Source: Clostridia bacterium (lineage in GTDB: Bacteria; Bacillota_A; Clostridia; Oscillospirales; CAG-272). Taken from it: a stretch of DNA of 9,583 nt. The notes beneath the pieces were generated by a model, which worked only from the letters and a program-made list of their open reading frames with translations, was not told the DNA's origin and did not search any database. The stretch covers positions 1 to 9,583 of the forward strand of contig JAFTLD010000084.1 in NCBI GenBank assembly GCA_017452945.1, read 5' to 3'. Each line of letters begins with the position of its first letter. The stretch's first letter is position 1. A program made the position numbers and the translations under genes. Of this stretch, positions 4,731-9,583 are shown one piece after another.

Positions 4731-7124
4731 ATGAACAGTAAATTTACCAAAAAGGCACAGGATGCACTTGGTCTTTCGCAAAAATTCGCTGCTGAGCTGG
4801 GGCATACCTATATTGGTTCGGAACACCTGCTCATGGGACTTGTGGGAGAGAGCGATTGCGTGGCCGCCAAGCTGCTTGTGGCAAGAGGAGCGGATTTTTC
4901 CCGCGTTCGTGACGCAGTGGCAACGCTGACCGGGGTGGGCTCATGCTCATCTGTATCCCCCGAGGATATGACCCCCAGATTGCGCAAGATTATCGAAAAC
5001 GCAGCACGCCAATCCTCAACCGGCGCGCAAAGCTACATTGGCACCGAGCACCTGCTCTTGGCTTTGTGCAGCGAACACGATTCTGTAGGCGCACGTATTC
5101 TGGACGGTATGGGCATTCCCCTATCCGAGCTGATCTCGGATTGCAACAGTTTTATGAACTCTACCAAGGGGAAAGGCAAGCAGCCCAAAAGCAAGGACAA
5201 AAACGAGGGCATTCTGATGGGGTACGGCAAGGATCTGACCGCCATTGCAAAAACAGGCACGCCCGATCCCGTAATCGGGCGCGATGAGGAAAGCGCACGC
5301 GTCATTCAAATCCTTTCGCGCAAGCAAAAGAATAACCCTTGCCTGATCGGGGAGCCGGGCGTGGGCAAGACCGCCGTGGTGGAAGGATTGGCACAGCGCA
5401 TTGCCGCAGGCGAGGTACCCGAAACGCTCAAGAAAAAGCAGATCATCTCGCTTGACCTCGCATCCATGATCGCGGGCACAAAATACCGCGGTGAATTTGA
5501 GGAACGGTTCAAGTCGGTGCTGCAGCGCGCCTCTGCCGATCCCGATATGATCCTGTTCATTGACGAGATCCACACCATCATCGGAGCGGGGGCTGCCGAG
5601 GGCGCGGTGGATGCCGCCAACATTATCAAGCCTGCTCTTGCACGCGGTGAGATGCAGGTCATAGGCGCCACCACGCTTGCGGAATACCGCCGCTATATCG
5701 AAAAGGATGCCGCGCTGGAACGCAGATTCCAATCCGTGCTGGTAAAAGAACCGACCGCAGAGCAGACGATGGAGATCCTGCTCGGGCTGCGGCAACGATA
5801 CCAGGAGCATCATGGGCTATTGATATCGGATGAAGCACTGCAAGCCGCTGTGACCATGTCGCAGCGGTATATCACCGACAGATTTTTGCCCGACAAAGCC
5901 ATTGATCTGATCGATGAAGCAGCTGCGCGGCTGCGGCTCTCTCTTTGCAAGGCCTCTCCCGAGATCAAGGCGCTGCAGGAGCAGATGGCAACGCTTGCCG
6001 CGCAAAAGGAACAGGCCGTGATCGAGCAGGATTTCACAAAAGCTGCCGCAGTTCGCGAACAGGAGCTTATGCTGGAGCAACAGCTCTTCTCGCTGCAATC
6101 GGGGCTGCATGCCGATCAGGCTATGCAAACGCCAACCGTCACCGCACGCGAGATTGCAGAAGTAGTTACGCAATGGACGCACATCCCCGTTACGGGGCTT
6201 TTGCGCTCGGAGCGTGAGCGGCTGCTTACCTTGGAGAAGGAGCTTTGTGCTCGCGTGATCGGTCAGGAAAAAGCAGCACACGCGGTGGCAGCCGCCATCC
6301 GTCGCGGACGCACAGGCATGAAGCAAGCGGGGCGGCCTATCGGCTCGTTCGTCTTTCTCGGACACACAGGTGTTGGCAAGACTTGCATGTGTAAAGCATT
6401 GGCCGAGGCACTTTTCGGTACGGATACCGCTATGATACGTTTGGACATGTCCGAATATATGGAAAAGCACAGTGTTTCCAAGCTGATCGGCTCCCCGCCC
6501 GGCTACGTGGGCTTTGAGGAGGGCGGTCAGCTGACCGAGCGTGTGCGCCGCGCACCGTACAGCGTCATTCTCTTTGATGAGATTGAAAAAGCGCACCCCG
6601 ACGTGTTTCATTTGCTCTTGCAGGTTTTGGACGACGGTATCTTAACCGACTCACAGGGACGGCGCGTGGATTTTTCCAACACGGTCATCATCATGACATC
6701 CAATGCAGGCACGGGCAAGCGCAGCCGCGCCATCGGCTTTTCGGCAAGCGAACAAGAGCAAGCAGCCGTGCAGATGATGGCAGCCTTGCATAATCTCTTC
6801 CCTGCCGAATTTTTGGGCAGAGTGGATAAGGTTATTGTGTTTGCCGATCTGTCACGTGAGCATGCCATACGCATTACGGAAATGATGCTTGGCGAGGTAG
6901 CCGATCGGGCAAGAGCACTCGGCATAGAATTGTTTTTTGAGGATAGCGTACCTGCATGGATCGCACAGATCGGGTATGCCCCCGAGAAGGGCGCGCGCGA
7001 GCTTCGTCGCGCCATTACTGACCATGTAGAGGATGCGGTTGCCACAGCAATCTTGGAAGAAAAGATACAAAAGGGTGAGCGCGTGAATGCACGCGTGGAG
7101 GATGGAAAAATCATATTTGTATAA
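4731..7124 (+). CDS. clpC: ClpC AAA+ unfoldase of the ClpCP protease
   Basis: A 797-residue class I Clp/Hsp100 ATPase, close to the usual ClpC length. The order is an N-domain with two Clp-N repeats (about 5-140), D1 ATPase with Walker A GEPGVGKT (207-214), Walker B LFIDEI (275-280) and pore loop TKYRGEFE (250-257), then a middle domain with a UVR-like helix (about 410-455). D2 follows with Walker A GHTGVGKT (544-551), Walker B VILFDE (612-617), pore loop SPPGYVG (588-594), arginine finger R697 and sensor 2 GARELRR. The ClpP-docking tripeptide IGF is at 668-670. E31 and E106 match the phospho-arginine-binding glutamates of B. subtilis ClpC. The D2 Walker A has His where Pro is usual, which should be tolerated. 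It is the last gene of the mcsA-mcsB-clpC operon and appears intact and functional. Confidence 0.97.
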   Translation: MNSKFTKKAQDALGLSQKFAAELGHTYIGSEHLLMGLVGESDCVAAKLLVARGADFSRVRDAVATLTGVGSCSSVSPEDMTPRLRKIIENAARQSSTGAQSYIGTEHLLLALCSEHDSVGARILDGMGIPLSELISDCNSFMNSTKGKGKQPKSKDKNEGILMGYGKDLTAIAKTGTPDPVIGRDEESARVIQILSRKQKNNPCLIGEPGVGKTAVVEGLAQRIAAGEVPETLKKKQIISLDLASMIAGTKYRGEFEERFKSVLQRASADPDMILFIDEIHTIIGAGAAEGAVDAANIIKPALARGEMQVIGATTLAEYRRYIEKDAALERRFQSVLVKEPTAEQTMEILLGLRQRYQEHHGLLISDEALQAAVTMSQRYITDRFLPDKAIDLIDEAAARLRLSLCKASPEIKALQEQMATLAAQKEQAVIEQDFTKAAAVREQELMLEQQLFSLQSGLHADQAMQTPTVTAREIAEVVTQWTHIPVTGLLRSERERLLTLEKELCARVIGQEKAAHAVAAAIRRGRTGMKQAGRPIGSFVFLGHTGVGKTCMCKALAEALFGTDTAMIRLDMSEYMEKHSVSKLIGSPPGYVGFEEGGQLTERVRRAPYSVILFDEIEKAHPDVFHLLLQVLDDGILTDSQGRRVDFSNTVIIMTSNAGTGKRSRAIGFSASEQEQAAVQMMAALHNLFPAEFLGRVDKVIVFADLSREHAIRITEMMLGEVADRARALGIELFFEDSVPAWIAQIGYAPEKGARELRRAITDHVEDAVATAILEEKIQKGERVNARVEDGKIIFV

Positions 7125-7168
7125 AAAAGGCTACGCCACGGAGCAGATAAGTTAGCCAACAAACGATA

Positions 7169-7212
7169 AAAAGCAGGAATTTGTTCGCAAACGTACAAAT
7201 TCCTGCTTTTTT
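7169..7212. terminator. Bidirectional intrinsic terminator
   Basis: A perfect 16-bp stem pairs 7169-7184 with 7195-7210 around a 10-base loop. T runs lie on both strands: TTTTTT ending at 7212 on the plus strand, and A residues 7168-7172 giving TTTTT on the minus strand. It ends clpC transcription and the convergent lipoprotein gene. Confidence 0.9.
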
Positions 7213-7247
7213 CGTTATTTTTTCAGCCCCATGCAGCCCCTTTGGAC

Positions 7248-8387
7248 TTAATTCATGGGTACCTTACCCATAAAGATCTTGTTATTTTCGTAAAGATAAT
7301 CGTACAGCATCTCGTCGTAGCACAGCTCACGGATGATATTGGGCTGCTCGACGTCCAGATAGGCAGCCACGTCCTCGACGGTCACCTTACCGCCCTGTCC
7401 GCTGCCCTTTCCGACACCGGGAGCGAAGGTGTCGTAATACTTTTCTGCGTATTGATACAGCGCGCTTTGATACTGTTCATCGGTAATCACCAATCCCGCA
7501 TCCTTGACGATGGCGTAAAAAATCATATCCTTCTCGGCATATCCGTATGATAGAGTCATGATCTTGATCTCATCCAGTTCAAAAGCGGCAAGCACCTCTT
7601 CATAAGAAACGCCGTTTGCAGCCGCCATACGACGGTAATAGTCCTCCATGGACTTCATATAATAGCTGACCGCCTCGTCCGGCACGATCTCAGCCTTACA
7701 ATTCTGCTCACAGACATCCCACAGAGCGTCATAGACCTTGTCGTAATACAGCTCGTTCCACAGCTGCTCCTTATAATAGGCAAAAAACTCGTCCGCCTTG
7801 GTACATTTGCCGCCCGTGTACGAGGAAACGAACGCATCGGTCAGATCGTAATACGCGCCCTTGATATACGACACGGTCACGGTATAAGACGTTGTGCGCC
7901 CCTCATTTTCCACGTTGACCAGCACGGGAATGCCGCAGGGTGCGCCCACAAGTCCGCGCACAAAATCGTCGGACATGCTGCCGCCCTCGGCAAGCGTGAC
8001 CTCCACGTCGCTCTCCCCGACTGCACTTCCGCCCTCGCCTGACAGGTAGTAGTAGGAGAGCACCAGGGTATCTCCCCATTTGGCCGTACCGTCGGTGATC
8101 TTCTCATAAAGCCCGTTGACGGTTTTGATGTCCTCGATTGCTTCGTTTACCTGCGCGTCTGTCACCTCAACGCCCTCTATACTGACCTCCAGCCCCGTGT
8201 ATGCGCCAAGCGTCACGTACGACTCCAGCGGCATGGACAAATAATCCGGGATATCGGTCAGGTCCGCTGAGTCCTTGGCCGGCGGTGCTAAATCGGCAGT
8301 TTCCTCTTCCAGCATATTCTCCACCGATCTGCAGGAGCAAAGCAAAAGAAGCGCACACAGCAATGCTCCCCATTTTATATATTTCAT
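7248..8387 (-). CDS. Trigger-factor/FKBP-like lipoprotein (putative extracytoplasmic foldase or chaperone)
   Basis: A 379-residue secreted lipoprotein. Lysines at 2 and 5 and a hydrophobic stretch lead to the lipobox LCSC, with C19 the predicted lipidated residue. An acidic linker (24-50) precedes YVTLGAYTGLEVSIEG and VTDAQVNEAIEDI, typical of the start of the trigger-factor PPIase region. Residues about 104-176, from WGDTLVLSYYY onward, fit an FKBP-type insert but lack several aromatic pocket residues expected of active FKBPs. Residues 180-375 are helical, rich in tyrosine and acidic residues, and resemble trigger-factor/SurA C-terminal chaperone arms. AAGGAG just before the ATG supports the start. 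It lies downstream of rpmF on the same strand, with a hairpin between. I infer assisted folding of exported proteins on the outer face of the membrane; prolyl isomerase activity is uncertain. Confidence 0.75.
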   Translation of the reverse strand: MKYIKWGALLCALLLLCSCRSVENMLEEETADLAPPAKDSADLTDIPDYLSMPLESYVTLGAYTGLEVSIEGVEVTDAQVNEAIEDIKTVNGLYEKITDGTAKWGDTLVLSYYYLSGEGGSAVGESDVEVTLAEGGSMSDDFVRGLVGAPCGIPVLVNVENEGRTTSYTVTVSYIKGAYYDLTDAFVSSYTGGKCTKADEFFAYYKEQLWNELYYDKVYDALWDVCEQNCKAEIVPDEAVSYYMKSMEDYYRRMAAANGVSYEEVLAAFELDEIKIMTLSYGYAEKDMIFYAIVKDAGLVITDEQYQSALYQYAEKYYDTFAPGVGKGSGQGGKVTVEDVAAYLDVEQPNIIRELCYDEMLYDYLYENNKIFMGKVPMN

Positions 8388-8408
8388 AAATTCTCCTTAA
8401 ATGGCACA

Positions 8409-8444
8409 AAAGGATTCACCACGCATAACGCGCATGAATCCTTT
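8409..8444 (-). terminator. rpmF terminator or attenuating hairpin
   Basis: A perfect 10-bp stem pairs 8409-8418 with 8435-8444, with a small inner CGC/GCG stem. On the minus strand it ends in TTTT (8411-8408). It lies 28 bases past the rpmF stop and just before the lipoprotein's ribosome binding site. The lipoprotein must therefore use read-through or a promoter I could not identify in 8388-8472. Confidence 0.55.
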
Positions 8445-8472
8445 ACGTGTGTTTTTTGATGGTAAAGACGGA

Positions 8473-8670
8473 TTAGTCTTCCTTCTGCTTCAGAGTGATT
8501 ACCTGCTTGCCGCCGTAGAAACCGCAAACCTTGCAAACACGATGTGCCAATACCATTTCATTGCATTCGGGATTGGAGCACTTTACCATACCGGGCATAG
8601 CGAGCTTGGAGTTGTTAGATCTTCTCTTGTCTCTGCGTGCCTTGGATACCTTTCTCTTCGGTACTGCCAT
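8473..8670 (-). CDS. rpmF: Large-subunit ribosomal protein bL32
   Basis: A 65-residue basic protein. The N-terminus [18 protein letters not shown] is the bL32 hallmark and binds 23S rRNA. A zinc ribbon follows with C31, C36, C46 and C49, in the context [15 protein letters not shown], so this is the zinc-binding (C+) form. The first pair is spaced C-x4-C (CSNPEC) rather than the usual C-x2-C, an insertion of two residues. GAGGAGGTG lies just before the ATG. It follows yceD by about 100 bases, the standard bacterial pairing; plsX, which often follows in other bacteria, is absent. Identification is secure. Confidence 0.96.
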   Translation of the reverse strand: MAVPKRKVSKARRDKRRSNNSKLAMPGMVKCSNPECNEMVLAHRVCKVCGFYGGKQVITLKQKED

Positions 8671-8714
8671 AATTACACCTCCTCTTTGGCGTACAGGCGT
8701 ATACCGTACACCGC

Positions 8715-8723
8715 ATTATATCA
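8715..8723 (-). promoter_or_regulatory. Possible extended -10 promoter for rpmF
   Basis: The minus strand reads TGATATAAT, a consensus extended -10 (TGnTATAAT), 45 bases before the rpmF start. The -35 position is AT-rich and not consensus. It would let rpmF be expressed separately from yceD. Confidence 0.4.
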
Positions 8724-8773
8724 ATTTTTTTATAAACTTATATCTGTTACCGAAACTCGGTTACATTCAAAAC

Positions 8774-9289
8774 TTATTCGTCGCTCTCTTCCAAAAGCTT
8801 TGCAAGCACTGCAAGTCTGGGGTCGATCTCGCGTGTAGAGCAACCGCAAGCACCGTATTTGAGCTGCTTGCCGCACTTGGGACAAAGTCCCGGGCAATCC
8901 TCATCACACAAGAATTTCGTGGGGAAAGAAAGGATCATTTCCTCCACCAACTGCTCGTCGATGTCCAGCTTGCCGTCTCGGATGATGATGTACTCGTCCA
9001 CGTTGTCGTCGATCTGTTCCTGCGAAAGGGACTTCTCTTCAGCCACGGTACGTTCAAAGCAGACCGTGTAGATCCCCTCTACGTCATCAAGGCATCTTGC
9101 GCAGATGGTTTTGTAAGGCATGTCAGCCTCAAGTACCAAGCGCATATATCCGCCCGTGTCGGTCACCTTACCTACCACGTGCGCATCGGCTGTGAACTCC
9201 ACGCCTGCACAAGGCTCGGGCTTGATGCAATAATCCACGTCCAGTGTGTCAACTTCTCCTCGAAGCATGGGGCCCATGTCAAGAATCAT
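8774..9289 (-). CDS. yceD: YceD family (DUF177) protein, upstream partner of rpmF
   Basis: A 171-residue DUF177 protein using the internal ATG at 9289. GGAGG lies exactly 7 bases before this ATG, and the resulting N-terminus MILDMGPMLRGEVDTLDVDY matches the usual family start. The upstream in-frame ATG at 9313 (179 residues) would place that Shine-Dalgarno inside the coding region. Cysteines are prominent: C63/C66 (CARC), then C128, C132, C136 and C139 (CDEDCPGLCPKCG), and C148/C150, suggesting zinc binding. YceD is linked to 23S rRNA accumulation and ribosome assembly in the families where it has been studied. It is cotranscribed with rpmF as in most bacteria and is driven by a consensus promoter at 9338-9366. 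Identification is secure; the molecular role is less so. Confidence 0.92.
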   Translation of the reverse strand: MILDMGPMLRGEVDTLDVDYCIKPEPCAGVEFTADAHVVGKVTDTGGYMRLVLEADMPYKTICARCLDDVEGIYTVCFERTVAEEKSLSQEQIDDNVDEYIIIRDGKLDIDEQLVEEMILSFPTKFLCDEDCPGLCPKCGKQLKYGACGCSTREIDPRLAVLAKLLEESDE

Positions 9290-9337
9290 ATGCACACCTC
9301 CCGTAAATTTCAAACGACATAAAAAGCGACAGTAAAT

Positions 9338-9366
9338 ATTATAACCGCTAATCTTTATTTTGTCAA
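9338..9366 (-). promoter_or_regulatory. Consensus sigma-A promoter of yceD-rpmF
   Basis: On the minus strand TTGACA (9366-9361) and TATAAT (9343-9338) are both perfect consensus and separated by exactly 17 bases. Transcription should start near 9331, giving a leader of about 40 bases before the yceD ATG at 9289. Such strength fits a ribosomal-protein operon. Confidence 0.88.
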
Positions 9367-9391
9367 GTGTTTTTTATGATTTTCCTACTTG

Positions 9392-9409
9392 TTTTTGAGA
9401 TTTTTGAGA
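9392..9409. repeat. Short tandem repeat
   Basis: The 9-base unit TTTTTGAGA occurs twice in tandem (9392-9400 and 9401-9409), in the AT-rich stretch upstream of the yceD promoter. The rest of 9367-9454 holds no gene or other clear signal. Confidence 0.6.
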
Positions 9410-9454
9410 TTATCCTGCTCGATCTTCTAAAAAGCAAATTTTTGAAATAAATAT

Positions 9455-9583
9455 CCACCCGCATAGCGGGTGGTATTTCAGTTTCGGGCATAGCCCTAAT
9501 AATACTGGCTGCGCACAAGTGCGCCGTCAATTGGCCTGCCAGCCATGCAACTGTTACTTACTACCCATAAATGGGTCCCGTGG
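9455..9583. mobile_element. Array of short hairpins, probable edge of a mobile element (partial)
   Basis: Four perfect short palindromes lie in about 120 bases. They are CCACCCGC-ATA-GCGGGTGG (9455-9473), GGGC-ATA-GCCC (9486-9496), GCGCAC-AA-GTGCGC (9511-9524) and ACCCAT-AA-ATGGGT (9563-9576). TGGCT (9506-9510) also pairs with AGCCA (9541-9545) to enclose the third hairpin. Dense subterminal hairpins with tiny loops are characteristic of IS200/IS605-family ends, which are recognised as folded single strands, and of the structured RNAs encoded there. The window ends before any transposase can be seen. A 28-codon minus-strand frame runs in from 9583 to a stop at 9498-9496 but is too short to identify. 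A structured RNA is the alternative. Confidence 0.45.

Noticed and set aside
5121..6611. Long minus-strand frames of 230 and 264 codons opposite clpC.
   Set aside because: They are antisense to a highly conserved ClpC sequence and show no recognisable domain; GC-rich codon bias leaves the opposite strand open.
9290..9313. Longer yceD start at ATG 9313.
   Set aside because: The ideal GGAGG lies between this ATG and the one at 9289, and the family's usual N-terminus begins at the latter.
8401..9322. Plus-strand frames of 145 and 263 codons.
   Set aside because: They are antisense to rpmF and yceD, whose identity, ribosome binding sites and promoter are clear.

Overview
The window looks like a chromosomal piece of a spore-forming member of the Clostridia (Firmicutes), probably a gut-type lineage. 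The evidence is the mcsA-mcsB-clpC gene order, strong AAGGAGG-type ribosome binding sites, a yceD-rpmF pair, and two genes that resemble parts of the clostridial spore cortex-lytic enzyme SleC. Palindromic repeats of the kind scattered through gut Clostridia support this. No genus can be named from the sequence alone.

Layout. Bases 1-271 hold a highly base-paired element (about 27-179), possibly a structured RNA, followed by an intrinsic terminator (228-271). Bases 280-473 are a long inverted-repeat, MITE-like element. From 654 to 3067 three closely spaced plus-strand genes follow: a small SleC-propeptide-like protein, a SpoIID/LytB-like protein with three peptidoglycan-binding domains, and a protein with two more such domains. 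A strong hairpin (3079-3112) separates them from mcsA-mcsB-clpC (3162-7124), the protein-arginine-phosphorylation and ClpCP proteolysis module. A bidirectional terminator (7169-7212) sits between clpC and a convergent minus-strand block. That block reads, in transcription order, yceD (DUF177), rpmF (ribosomal protein L32) and a trigger-factor/FKBP-like lipoprotein. A textbook sigma-A promoter drives yceD. The right end (9455-9583) is a run of short perfect hairpins, probably the edge of a mobile element cut by the window.

How the genes work together. The three left genes look like a spore-cortex binding or lysis set in which the SleC architecture is split over two reading frames. McsA, McsB and ClpC normally form a stress module: McsB, activated by McsA, phosphorylates arginines, and ClpC recognises phospho-arginine and feeds the protein to ClpP. 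Here ClpC looks fully competent, including both phospho-arginine-binding glutamates. The McsB homologue, however, lacks most expected catalytic residues while keeping the phospho-arginine-binding RDxxRA motif. No ctsR gene or CtsR operator is present. The McsB divergence is the main observation of the window.
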